Of a stretch of 40,177 nucleotides of DNA, positions 1-8,577 are shown one piece after another (position 1 is the first letter of the stretch; each line of letters starts with the position of its first letter). The notes under the pieces were generated by a model, which was not told the DNA's origin, did not search any database, and saw nothing but the letters and a program-made list of their open reading frames with translations. Source of the DNA: Dongia_B sp035539075 (GTDB taxonomy: Bacteria; Pseudomonadota; Alphaproteobacteria; Dongiales; Dongiaceae); assembly GCA_035539075.1 (NCBI GenBank), contig DATLJB010000010.1:1-40177 (forward strand), read 5' to 3'. Made by a program: the position numbers and the translations under genes.

Positions 1-28
1 TAGTTCCGGCCGACCAAAGATCAACAAA

Positions 29-844
29 ATGGCGGAATCGGTAATGTCTTCTCGGTATCTGTGGCGGCTTCTTCCGGCATGCGCCTGCATTGCCCTGATC
101 ACCGCCTGTTCCAGTCCGGAACCTGATATCCCCGATCAGCCTGCCGAACAGCTTTACAACAGCGCCATGGACGCCATGGAGACCGATCAGCCGAAAAAGG
201 CGGCGAGCCTTTTCGACGAGGTCGAACGTCAGCATCCTTATTCGCAATGGGCGACTCAGGCGCAGATCATGTCCGCCTATGCCCATTATTCGATCGACGA
301 ATATGATGACGCCATCCCGGCACTGGACAGCTTCATCGAGCTGCATCCGGGCAATCGCAGCGCCGCCTACGCCTATTACCTGCGGGCGCTCTGCTATTAT
401 GAGCAGATTGCCGATGTGAAACGCGACCAGGGCAATACCGAACAGGCGCTGCGCGCTTTGTCCGACGTCGTGGCCCGCTTCCCCAATACCGATTACGCCC
501 GCGACGCTGCATTGAAGCTTGACTTGGTCCGCGATCACCTTGCCGGCAAGGAAATGGAGATCGGCCGCTATTACCTGACCCGCGACCAGTATCTCGCCTC
601 GATCAACCGCTTCCGCACCGTCATCGAAAGATATCAGACAACCACCCATGTGCCGGAAGCGCTGGAGCGCCTGGTCGAGGCCTATCTATCGCTCGGCGTT
701 ACCGATGAAGCGCAGACTGCCGGCGCCGTGCTCGGCTATAACTATCCGGGCAGCCAGTGGTATCAGGACGCCTATAATCTTCTGAAGGCCAAGGATCTGA
801 AGCCGGAGAAGAAAGAAGGCTCCTGGCTGAACAGCGTCTTCTAA
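29..844 (+). CDS. bamD: Outer membrane protein assembly factor BamD (lipoprotein)
   Basis: BamD is the essential TPR lipoprotein partner of BamA in the machine that inserts beta-barrel proteins into the outer membrane. The N-terminus is a lipoprotein signal: a hydrophobic stretch ending in the lipobox I-T-A-C, with the lipidated cysteine at residue 27. The rest (about residues 36-250) is alpha-helical with TPR-like pairs such as LYNSAMDAMETDQPKKA and SQWATQAQIMSAYAHYSID, typical of the YfiO/ComL family. The length of 271 aa is normal. A second in-frame ATG at 44 would leave a more usual 22-residue signal, and neither start has a strong ribosome binding site. It is followed after 15 bases by recN and then ligA, an order I recall as common in alphaproteobacteria downstream of the division/lpxC cluster. 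Confidence 0.93.
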   Translation: MAESVMSSRYLWRLLPACACIALITACSSPEPDIPDQPAEQLYNSAMDAMETDQPKKAASLFDEVERQHPYSQWATQAQIMSAYAHYSIDEYDDAIPALDSFIELHPGNRSAAYAYYLRALCYYEQIADVKRDQGNTEQALRALSDVVARFPNTDYARDAALKLDLVRDHLAGKEMEIGRYYLTRDQYLASINRFRTVIERYQTTTHVPEALERLVEAYLSLGVTDEAQTAGAVLGYNYPGSQWYQDAYNLLKAKDLKPEKKEGSWLNSVF

Positions 845-859
845 GCCGCGCCAAAGCCC

Positions 860-2539
860 ATGCTGGTCGCACTCACCATCCAGAATGTGGTGCTGATCGA
901 GAAGCTGGATCTGGCCTTCGATAGCGGCCTCACCGTGCTGACCGGCGAGACCGGCGCCGGTAAATCCATCCTGCTCGATGCGCTGGGCCTGGCTTTGGGC
1001 GCTCGCGCCGAAGCCGGGCTGGTTCGCCAGGGTGCGACGCAGGCGACCGTTACCGCTGAATTCGCCCTGCCGGCGCAGCATCCCGCTCATGCCCTGCTCG
1101 ATGAGCAGGGCATCGAGGCTGAAAGCAATCTGATCCTGCGCCGGCAATTGACCAGCGACGGCCGGTCGCGCGCCTTCGTCAACGACCAGCCCGTTAGCAT
1201 CGGCCTCCTGCGCAAGCTTGGGGACAGCCTGGTCGAGATCGAGGGGCAGTTCGAGGCGCAGGGATTATTGGATCCCGCCACGCATCGCGACCATCTTGAC
1301 GGCTACGGCCTGCTCGAAGCCAAGGCCAAGGCCTGCGCCGCCGCCTATCGCCAATGGCACGATTCGGTCACTGCCTGGCGCCAGGCGCAGGAAGAACTGG
1401 CCCGCGCCAAGGCAGACGAAGACTGGTTGCGCCATGCGGTCGAGGAACTCGAACTGGCCGCATCCCGGCCGGCCGAGGAAACCGAGCTGGTCGCCGAGCG
1501 CGCGCTGCTCTCAAACCGCGCCCAGCTGATCGAAGCAATCGACGCGGTCAACACCGAACTGACCGGCGACCGCGGCGCCGACCGGGCAATTGCCAATGCC
1601 CAGCGCCGTCTCGACCGGCTGGGCGATCGCCTCGGCGATCAGGCCGCCACGCAATTGCAGCCGGTCGTCGCCGCGCTGGATCGGGCAAGCATCGAGCTCA
1701 GCGACGCGATCGGCGCGCTGCAGCATATGGCCGCCGATCTCGACGCCGATCCGAAGCGGCTCGACAAGATCGAGGAGCGCCTCTATCTGCTGCGCGACCT
1801 CGGCCGCAAGCATCAGGTCGCAGTGGAGGCGCTGCCGGACCTGCTGCAGAAGCTGCAGCAGCGCCTCGCCAATCTCGATGACCGCGGCCAGAACATCGGC
1901 AAGCTGGAAGCCGCGGTTAGCCGCACCCGCCAGGCCTATGTGGAGGCAGCCGGTACCCTTGCCAAGCAGCGGCAGAAGGCGGCGAAGGCCATGGATGCGG
2001 CGGTCAATGGTGAACTTGCCCCGCTGAAACTTGAAAAGGCCCGCTTCGCCACGCGGATCGAAACGCTGGATGAGGATCACTGGTCGGCCAGCGGCTGGGA
2101 CCGGGTCACCTTCGAAGTCGCCACCAATCCCGGTGCCGCGCCCGGGCCGATCAATCGCATCGCCTCCGGCGGCGAGCTCGCCCGCTTCACGCTGGCGCTG
2201 AAAGTGACATTGGCCGCCAACCAGCCGGTGCCAACCTTGGTCTTCGATGAAGTCGATGCCGGCATCGGCGGCGCCACCGCGGCTGCGGTCGGCGAAAGGC
2301 TGAAGCGCCTGGCCGGCGCGGTGCAGCTTCTCGTCATCACCCATTCGCCACAGGTCGCCGCCCTCGGTCACCAGCATTGGCGCGTGGAAAAGAGCGGCGG
2401 CAAGAAGGAAACAACGACGACGGTACGGCCGTTGAACGCCGCCGAGCGCCGCGAGGAAATCGCTCGCATGCTCTCGGGCGCCACCATCACCGACGAAGCC
2501 CGCGCCGCCGCCAAGACCTTGCTGGCCAGCGCCGGCTGA
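860..2539 (+). CDS. recN: DNA repair protein RecN
   Basis: RecN is an SMC-like ATPase that acts early in recombinational repair of double-strand breaks. The 559-aa protein has the split ATPase layout of the family. Walker A GETGAGKS lies at residues 29-36. A long alanine-, arginine- and glutamate-rich coiled-coil region fills the middle. The signature SGGEL is near residue 435, Walker B VFDEVD near 461, and the H-loop ITHSPQVAA follows. The length is typical. The start is the first ATG, 15 bases after bamD; no clear Shine-Dalgarno sequence precedes it, so translation may depend on coupling. The three genes bamD-recN-ligA look co-transcribed, as their gaps are very short and hold no terminator. 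Confidence 0.96.
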   Translation: MLVALTIQNVVLIEKLDLAFDSGLTVLTGETGAGKSILLDALGLALGARAEAGLVRQGATQATVTAEFALPAQHPAHALLDEQGIEAESNLILRRQLTSDGRSRAFVNDQPVSIGLLRKLGDSLVEIEGQFEAQGLLDPATHRDHLDGYGLLEAKAKACAAAYRQWHDSVTAWRQAQEELARAKADEDWLRHAVEELELAASRPAEETELVAERALLSNRAQLIEAIDAVNTELTGDRGADRAIANAQRRLDRLGDRLGDQAATQLQPVVAALDRASIELSDAIGALQHMAADLDADPKRLDKIEERLYLLRDLGRKHQVAVEALPDLLQKLQQRLANLDDRGQNIGKLEAAVSRTRQAYVEAAGTLAKQRQKAAKAMDAAVNGELAPLKLEKARFATRIETLDEDHWSASGWDRVTFEVATNPGAAPGPINRIASGGELARFTLALKVTLAANQPVPTLVFDEVDAGIGGATAAAVGERLKRLAGAVQLLVITHSPQVAALGHQHWRVEKSGGKKETTTTVRPLNAAERREEIARMLSGATITDEARAAAKTLLASAG

Positions 2540-2573
2540 TCTTTACCTTGTGCCGATTACGGGGATAAGCGTC

Positions 2574-4679
2574 ATGAGCAAAACGCCACGCGAGGATGTC
2601 GCCACGATCGCCGTCGAGGATCTGACAGAGAAGACGGCAACGACCGAGTTGCGGCGGCTGGCCCGCGTCATCGCCCATCATGACATGCTCTATCACCAGA
2701 AGGATGCGCCGGAGATCAGCGATGCCGAATACGACGCCCTGGTTCGCCGCAACCGGGCGATCGAGGCGCGTTTCCCTGAGTTGCAGCGCAAGGATTCGCC
2801 GAGCCGGCGCGTAGGTGCTACGCCGGCCGAAGGCTTCGCCAAGATCGCCCATCGCCAGCCGATGCTCTCGCTCGACAACGCCTTCACGCGCGAGGACGTC
2901 GCCGATTTCCTGCAGCGCATCCGGCGCTTCCTGGGGCTGAAGGCGGATGACGCCATTCCCCTGGCAGTCGAACCGAAGATCGACGGCCTCAGCGCCAATC
3001 TCCGCTATGAGGACGGTGTTTTCGTCCAGGGCGCGACCCGCGGCGACGGCGCGATCGGCGAGGACATCACCGCCAATCTGCGTTATGTCGCGGATATCCC
3101 CCACAAGCTGAAGGGCAGAACGCATCCTGCTGTGATCGAGATCCGCGGCGAGGTCTATATGCCCCATAGCGGCTTCGCGAAGCTGAACGCCGCGCGCCAG
3201 GAGGCCGGCGAGGCCGTCTTCGCCAATCCACGCAACGCCGCCGCCGGCAGCGTGCGCCAGCTCGACCCCAACATCACCAAACAGCGGCCCCTCCACTTCT
3301 TCGCCTATGCCTATGGTGCCATCGAGGGCTGGGAGGACCAGCCGAAGACCCATCATGCTTTTCTGGAACAGCTTGATTCCTGGGGCTTCACGGTTAATCC
3401 CCTGCGCGCGGTGACCGATGATCTGGACGGCGTCATGAAATTCTATGACAAGCTCGGCAATGATCGCGCCGACCTGCCTTATGACATCGACGGCGCCGTC
3501 TATAAGGTCGATCGGCTCGACTGGCAGGCGCGGCTCGGCTTCATCGGCCGCGCCCCGCGCTGGGCCATCGCCCATAAGTTTCCGGCCGAACGCGCCATCA
3601 CAACGCTCAACAAGATCATCATCCAGGTCGGCCGGACCGGCGTGCTGACGCCTGTCGCCGACCTGGAGCCGATCACCGTCGGCGGCGTGGTCGTTTCGCG
3701 CGCGACCCTGCACAACGAGGACGAGATCGCCCGCAAGGATATCCGCGTCGGCGACAAGGTGGTGGTGCAGCGCGCCGGCGACGTCATCCCGCAGATCGTC
3801 GAGGTGGTGGATGCCGACCGCCCTCATCGGCATCGCCCCTATGAATTTCCGGATGTCTGCCCCGTCTGCGGCAGCCACGCGATCCGCGAAGAGGGCGAGG
3901 CCGCACGGCGCTGTATCGGCGGCCTTACCTGCGCCGCCCAGGCGGTCGAGCGGCTGAAGCATTTCGTCTCGCGCGGGGCCTTCGACATCGAAGGGCTGGG
4001 CGACAAGCATATCGAGGCTTTCTACCAGGACGGCCTGCTGAAGGGACCCGGCGATATCTTCCGGCTGCAACGCCATCGCCGGGCGCTGATGGAACGCGAG
4101 GGCTGGGGTTCGACTTCCGTCGACAACCTGCTGGGCGCCATTGAGGCGCGGCGGCGCATTCCGTTGCACCGCTTCATCTATGCGCTTGGCATTCCGCAGG
4201 TGGGCGAAGTCACGGCAAAGCTCCTGGCCAAGAACTACCTCTCCCTTTCCGCCTGGCGCCATGCGATGACGGCGGCCCAGAAAATCGGCAGCGAGGAGCG
4301 CCAGGTCCTGGACGAAATCAACGGCATCGGCCCCGCGATGGTGGAAGACCTCACCGCTTTCTTCGGCGAGGCGCATAACCTGCAGGTGCTGGATGACCTT
4401 CAGCATGAGCTGACGGTGGAGGATTTCGTACCGATCGCCGTCAGCAACAGCGCCATTGCCGGCAAGACGGTGGTGTTCACCGGAACGCTCGTGAAGATGA
4501 CCCGCAGCGAAGCCAAGGCGCGCGCCGAGGGTCTGGGCGCCAAGGTCGCCGGCTCGGTTTCAAAGAAAACCGACTATCTGGTGGTGGGCGCCGATGCCGG
4601 CTCGAAGGCCGCAAAGGCCGCTGAACTCGGGGTGCAAACGCTGAGCGAGGATGAGTGGCTGGACCTGATCAGCGGCTGA
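2574..4679 (+). CDS. ligA: NAD-dependent DNA ligase LigA
   Basis: LigA seals nicks in duplex DNA using NAD+ during replication and repair. The adenylated lysine is K135 in the motif PKIDGLSAN. An OB-fold region follows. The zinc finger cysteines are C429, C432, C447 and C453, then come helix-hairpin-helix repeats (for example IPQVGEVTAKLLAK and INGIGPAMVEDL). A C-terminal BRCT domain occupies about residues 620-701. I chose the ATG at 2574 (701 aa) because GGGGATAAG precedes it at a good distance. An upstream GTG at 2550 would add eight residues but has no ribosome binding site. It starts 34 bases after recN and is probably in the same transcript. Confidence 0.96.
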   Translation: MSKTPREDVATIAVEDLTEKTATTELRRLARVIAHHDMLYHQKDAPEISDAEYDALVRRNRAIEARFPELQRKDSPSRRVGATPAEGFAKIAHRQPMLSLDNAFTREDVADFLQRIRRFLGLKADDAIPLAVEPKIDGLSANLRYEDGVFVQGATRGDGAIGEDITANLRYVADIPHKLKGRTHPAVIEIRGEVYMPHSGFAKLNAARQEAGEAVFANPRNAAAGSVRQLDPNITKQRPLHFFAYAYGAIEGWEDQPKTHHAFLEQLDSWGFTVNPLRAVTDDLDGVMKFYDKLGNDRADLPYDIDGAVYKVDRLDWQARLGFIGRAPRWAIAHKFPAERAITTLNKIIIQVGRTGVLTPVADLEPITVGGVVVSRATLHNEDEIARKDIRVGDKVVVQRAGDVIPQIVEVVDADRPHRHRPYEFPDVCPVCGSHAIREEGEAARRCIGGLTCAAQAVERLKHFVSRGAFDIEGLGDKHIEAFYQDGLLKGPGDIFRLQRHRRALMEREGWGSTSVDNLLGAIEARRRIPLHRFIYALGIPQVGEVTAKLLAKNYLSLSAWRHAMTAAQKIGSEERQVLDEINGIGPAMVEDLTAFFGEAHNLQVLDDLQHELTVEDFVPIAVSNSAIAGKTVVFTGTLVKMTRSEAKARAEGLGAKVAGSVSKKTDYLVVGADAGSKAAKAAELGVQTLSEDEWLDLISG

Positions 4680-4818
4680 ATCGTTGAGCATCGACGTGCA
4701 ATGTCCTGCCGCTTTGGTCGATCCTGCGGCACGCACTGGCCGTTGCAGTCCCTTTACGAACCACCTCTCTTTCGGTTACTGCTAGGCGGATTATTGTCCC
4801 AGCCAGCCGAGCGCCGTC

Positions 4819-5841
4819 ATGTCCACCGTCATCGCCGTGCGCGGCTTGCGCAAGGAATACAAGGTTCATCACAAGGAAGGCGGCTTCCTCGGCAGCCTGA
4901 AATCGGTCGTCAATCGGCGCTATTCGACCGTGACGGCGGTCGGTGGTGTCAGCTTCGAGATCAGCGAAGGCGAGATCGTCGGCTTTCTCGGCCCCAATGG
5001 GGCCGGCAAGACGACGACGCTCAAGATGCTCTCCGGCCTGCTGCATCCCAGCGGCGGCAATGTCTCCGTGCTCGGCTTCGAACCGAAACAACGGCAATCG
5101 GCTTTCCTGCGGTCGATCACGCTGGTCATGGGGCAAAAGCAGCAATTGGCCTGGGATCTGGCCGCGGTCGATTCCTTCCTGCTCAACCGGGTCATCTACG
5201 ACATACCAGACGATGTCTATCGGCATCGGCTCGGGGAATTGAGCGAGATGCTGTCGCTGCAGGAAGTCTTGAACAAGCCCGTCCGCAAGCTGTCCCTCGG
5301 CGAACGCATGAAATGCGAATTGGCCCTCGCGCTGCTGCACCAGCCGAAAGTCCTGTTCCTCGACGAACCGACCATCGGGCTCGACGTCAATATGCAGCGG
5401 GCGGTGCGCGACTTCATCGCCGCCTATAACGATCGCTACCGCGCCACCATCATGCTGACCTCGCATTACATGGATGATGTCGAGGCGCTGGCGCGACGCG
5501 TGATGGTGATCGACGGCGGCCGCATCGCCTTTGACGGCGACCTCAATCGGCTGATCGCCGAGCAATCGCCGAAGAAGGTCCTGCGCCTTAAGCTGGCCAG
5601 CGCCCAGTCCGCCGAGCGGCTAAGCCAATATGCGGAGCTGCGCCGGCTCGACGATCTCGAAGCCGAACTGCTGGTCGACCGCTACCTCGTGCCTGATACC
5701 GCCTCGCGGCTATTGGCCGAGCTGCCGATCGCGGATATCGCCATCGAAGAACAGCCGATTGAGGATGTGATCGGCGCGCTGTTCAGGAACAGCCCCGGGA
5801 AACCGACGGCAGCCGCATCGTTGACGAGCGCAGTCTCATGA
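4819..5841 (+). CDS. ABC-2 type exporter, ATP-binding protein
   Basis: This is the ATPase of an ABC exporter whose two membrane subunits follow directly. Walker A is GPNGAGKTT at residues 58-66, Walker B is VLFLDEP around 178-184, the D-loop is IGLD and the H-loop is TSHYMDD. The ABC signature reads LSLGERMK at about 158-165 instead of LSGGQ. As I recall, that variant is usual for the subfamily that pairs with PF06182 permeases, including a rhizobial viologen exporter. The insertion between residues 15 and 38 (HHKEGGFLGSLKSVVNRRY) also fits that subfamily. The C-terminal 80 residues form an accessory domain. Its stop overlaps the next start by four bases (ATGA), so the three genes are translationally coupled. 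The substrate cannot be told from sequence. Confidence 0.88.
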   Translation: MSTVIAVRGLRKEYKVHHKEGGFLGSLKSVVNRRYSTVTAVGGVSFEISEGEIVGFLGPNGAGKTTTLKMLSGLLHPSGGNVSVLGFEPKQRQSAFLRSITLVMGQKQQLAWDLAAVDSFLLNRVIYDIPDDVYRHRLGELSEMLSLQEVLNKPVRKLSLGERMKCELALALLHQPKVLFLDEPTIGLDVNMQRAVRDFIAAYNDRYRATIMLTSHYMDDVEALARRVMVIDGGRIAFDGDLNRLIAEQSPKKVLRLKLASAQSAERLSQYAELRRLDDLEAELLVDRYLVPDTASRLLAELPIADIAIEEQPIEDVIGALFRNSPGKPTAAASLTSAVS

Positions 5842-6659
5842 AGGGCGCGCGCCTGCTGCATGCAATGCGAATCTGGCGACAATTGCTGGTGCAATATTGC
5901 GCCGTCGCCATGACCTATCGCGTGCAATCGGCAATCTGGATGCTGGGCGGCCTCATGCCCATCGCCATCATGCTGATCTGGGTCGAATTGGCCGCCAAGG
6001 GACCGATCAGCGGTAACGGGACCAGCTATGACCGGCACGATTTCGCCATTTATTTCATGGCGATGTATCTCGTCCGCCAGGCCACGGTGATGTGGAGCGT
6101 GCTCATTCTCGATCGCGGCATCCGCCGCGGCGAACTGGCGCCCCTGCTGCTGCGGCCGATGCCGCCGATCTGGGCGCATATGGCCGAGCATCTCGGCGAA
6201 ATCGTCATCCGGCTGCCGATCCTGCTCGGCGTATTCGTGCTCGGCCTCGTCTTGACCGACACGCTAGGCCAATTGACAGTGGCGAACACGGCGCTGTTCG
6301 CCTTGTCCCTGGTCGGGGCCTGGCTGATCTTCTTCTTCATCCATTATTGCGTCGGGCTGCTTGCCTTCTGGATGGAGGGGGCTCTCTCGCTGGAGCCGCT
6401 GATCTGGTATTTCAGCGTCATCCTGGGCGGCGGTGCCATTCCCATCGATCTTTTTCCGGCCGTCATACGCGATATCCTGACCTGGCTGCCTTTTGCCGCA
6501 ATGCTGGACTTTCCGGGACAGATCCTGTTGGCGAAGATCGGCGGCGCTGCCTTGCTTCTCGGCTTTGCCAAACAGATCGGCTGGGTCATCGCCCTCTCGC
6601 TGCTGCGGCAGAAGATCTGGCGCGCCGGGCTGAAGCGGTTCTCAGCGGTCGGAGCCTGA
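5838..6659 (+). CDS. ABC-2 type exporter permease (PF06182-like), subunit 1
   Basis: This is a 273-aa membrane protein with about six hydrophobic segments, including AIWMLGGLMPIAIMLIWVEL near the N-terminus and LIFFFIHYCVGLLAFWM in the middle. The region GIRRGELAPLLLRPMPPIWAHM between membrane segments is characteristic of ABC-2 permeases of the DUF990/PF06182 type, in which a subunit of this kind pairs with a second related one. It should form a heterodimeric channel with the protein encoded next, driven by the ATPase encoded upstream. It overlaps the ATPase stop by four bases and ends one base before the next start. The exported compound is unknown. Confidence 0.85.
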   Translation: MKGARLLHAMRIWRQLLVQYCAVAMTYRVQSAIWMLGGLMPIAIMLIWVELAAKGPISGNGTSYDRHDFAIYFMAMYLVRQATVMWSVLILDRGIRRGELAPLLLRPMPPIWAHMAEHLGEIVIRLPILLGVFVLGLVLTDTLGQLTVANTALFALSLVGAWLIFFFIHYCVGLLAFWMEGALSLEPLIWYFSVILGGGAIPIDLFPAVIRDILTWLPFAAMLDFPGQILLAKIGGAALLLGFAKQIGWVIALSLLRQKIWRAGLKRFSAVGA

Positions 6660-6660
6660 T

Positions 6661-7443
6661 ATGCGCAGCTTGAGATTGATCCTCCTATTTCTGCGCAATT
6701 CCCTGCAGGTCGAAATGGAGTACCGCGCTAACCTGCTGGCGAGCCTGCTGACCGCCCTCTTCAGTGGCGCCCTGTCGATCCTGACACTGCTCGGCATCTT
6801 CGGCCGCACGGCGGAAATCGGCGGCTGGGACCTGCCGCGGATGATCGCGCTGGTGGGCGTCTCGATGATCATCGAGGGATTGATCGATTGCTGGCTCTAT
6901 CCCAGCCTCAATGCCATCACCGAATATGTGCGCCAGGGCGAGCTTGACCTCCTCCTGATCCGGCCGATCAACAGTCAGTTCATGGTGAGTTTCCGCAATA
7001 TCCGCATCTGGTTCGCCGGCAATGTCGTTCTCGGCATCCTCGCTATCCTCTACGGCATGCAGGCCCAGCATGTTCTCACCTTCGGGCATCTCGCTTTGTG
7101 TTTCCTGCTGATCGGGGCCGGCATCGCCATTCTGTATTCGATCTGGCTTGCGGCGGCGACTCTTGCCTTCTGGTTCACCAAGGTCGGCGAGGTCTCGATC
7201 ATCGCCTATACGCTGATGGAGACGGGGCGCTTTCCGGTCAGCGCCTATCCGGCCTGGGCGCGCTTCGCCTTGACCTATGTCCTCCCCATCGCCTTCATCA
7301 CCAACGTCCCGGCAGAAGCCGCCATGGGTCGGCTGAACTGGCCGGGCGCGGCGCTTGGTCTGTGCGCCGCCGCGATCGCCCTGGCTTTCGGCAATTTCTT
7401 CTGGCGCTTCGGCCTCTCACGCTACAGCAGCGCCAGCAGCTGA
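6661..7443 (+). CDS. ABC-2 type exporter permease (PF06182-like), subunit 2
   Basis: This second membrane subunit of the exporter is 260 aa with about six hydrophobic segments. It shares with subunit 1 the pattern of a cytoplasmic stretch followed by a conserved motif (EYVRQGELDLLLIRPINSQFM here, RRGELAPLLLRPM there), which shows that the two are diverged paralogues. GGAG lies just inside the end of the upstream gene, and the start comes one base after that stop, so the two are coupled. Its last 27 bases overlap the 3' end of the convergent LysR gene, leaving no room for an intergenic terminator. The transported substrate is unknown. Confidence 0.85.
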   Translation: MRSLRLILLFLRNSLQVEMEYRANLLASLLTALFSGALSILTLLGIFGRTAEIGGWDLPRMIALVGVSMIIEGLIDCWLYPSLNAITEYVRQGELDLLLIRPINSQFMVSFRNIRIWFAGNVVLGILAILYGMQAQHVLTFGHLALCFLLIGAGIAILYSIWLAAATLAFWFTKVGEVSIIAYTLMETGRFPVSAYPAWARFALTYVLPIAFITNVPAEAAMGRLNWPGAALGLCAAAIALAFGNFFWRFGLSRYSSASS

Positions 7444-8400
7444 AGCGCATTCACGCAGGAAGCCGGCCACAGCGGTGATTTCCGGCCGCAGGCCACGTCG
7501 TCCCATGGACGTCAGAATGAAGTAGCCCTTGCCGCTCGGCTGCTCCTGCCTGGATAAAGCGACGAGCGCACCTTGCGCAAGGAAGCGGTCGATGAAAGGC
7601 CGGCGGCCGATGGCGATGCCGAGCCTTTCCATGGCGGCCTGCAAGACAAGGCCGGAAGTTTCCAGCCGCAGCATCTCGCGCCCGATGGAAAGCGCACCGC
7701 GCTGCCTTCCGCCCAGCCAGGACGACCATTCCTCCGGGTGCTGCAAATTGAGAATGAGCGGAATTTCCGTCGCCGCGGCGATCGATCGCGTAGCGAGGCG
7801 CCGGGCAATATCGGGATGCGCCACCGGCACGAGTGACTCCTCCATCAGAAGCTCGATCCGCGCCCGCGGCCAGGAACCGGCCCCATAGCGGATGGCGATA
7901 TCGATCTCGTCACGGTCGAGATCGGCGAGATCGGAGGAAGTCGTCACCGCGATAGCAATATCCGGCAAGGCCTCACGCAGGGCCGCCAATTGCGGCACCA
8001 GCCAATACTCCGCCAGAGCCGGCACCATACTGATCCGCACCAGATGCTTTTCCTGCGCGGCAAGGCCCAGTGTCGCATCGGCGATATCGCGATGGGCCTG
8101 CTGAACCACGGCAAGATAGGCGCGCGCCGCCGGCGTCAATTTGATCTGGCGATGTCCCCGTTCGAAGAGGTCGAGGCCGAGATCGCGTTCCAATTGGCGG
8201 ATCTGGAAGCTGATGGCCGATTCCGTCACCTTTAGTTCATGCGCCGCCTTCTTGAAACTGAGGAGGCGCCCCGCCGCCTCGAAAGCGCGCAAGGCAGCGC
8301 TGCCGGGGAAGCCGGCCTGAATCAAGGCGGCATTCAGGCGGGGCCTGCCCGGCGGCATGGCCTTGCTCCGTTGCTGGGCGGTTCGGTTGTTGCGCGACAT
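7417..8400 (-). CDS. LysR-family transcriptional regulator (GcvA-like)
   Basis: This 327-aa LysR-type regulator has its winged helix-turn-helix at about residues 36-95 (LRAFEAAGRLLSFKKAA, then VTESAISFQIRQLERDLG and LFERG) and a periplasmic-binding-protein-like effector domain after that. The motif LRAFEAAGR and the SAISFQIRQLE helix resemble the GcvA/AmpR branch. The start has a good ribosome binding site, GGAGGAGGG, seven bases upstream on the minus strand. It is divergent from the MFS transporter gene at 8578, and the shared 177-bp region holds a clear dyad, so it probably controls that transporter and the desaturase-like gene behind it. The inducer is unknown. Confidence 0.9.
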   Translation of the reverse strand: MSRNNRTAQQRSKAMPPGRPRLNAALIQAGFPGSAALRAFEAAGRLLSFKKAAHELKVTESAISFQIRQLERDLGLDLFERGHRQIKLTPAARAYLAVVQQAHRDIADATLGLAAQEKHLVRISMVPALAEYWLVPQLAALREALPDIAIAVTTSSDLADLDRDEIDIAIRYGAGSWPRARIELLMEESLVPVAHPDIARRLATRSIAAATEIPLILNLQHPEEWSSWLGGRQRGALSIGREMLRLETSGLVLQAAMERLGIAIGRRPFIDRFLAQGALVALSRQEQPSGKGYFILTSMGRRGLRPEITAVAGFLRECASAAGAAVA

Positions 8401-8473
8401 CGGCCCTCCTCCGGTTGCGGCTAGTCAGCGATCGCCGGCCAGCTACATCGGCAGGTACAGCGACGGACCTCGG

Positions 8474-8510
8474 ACGAGTTTAACTCGTGTGAGATGAGGG
8501 GTGAACTCGT
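8474..8510. promoter_or_regulatory. Operator-like dyad plus third half-site between LysR and MFS genes
   Basis: A perfect inverted repeat, ACGAGTT-T-AACTCGT, occupies 8474-8488. A third copy of the half-site AACTCGT lies at 8504-8510, exactly 22 bp (about two helical turns) from the matching half of the dyad. The arrangement sits in the middle of a divergent LysR/transporter promoter region, as expected for a LysR-type recognition site plus an activation site. The binding protein is inferred, not shown. Confidence 0.55.
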
Positions 8511-8577
8511 TTGTCCCGAATGAATCCGGCCGCGACATTAGGGAAAAGGCACGTCGCCATTTTCGGAGGACCAGACC

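Noticed and set aside
2487..4406. 639-codon open frame opposite ligA
   Set aside because: It is the antisense image of a GC-rich gene; its composition follows the ligA codon pattern and no protein family is recognisable.
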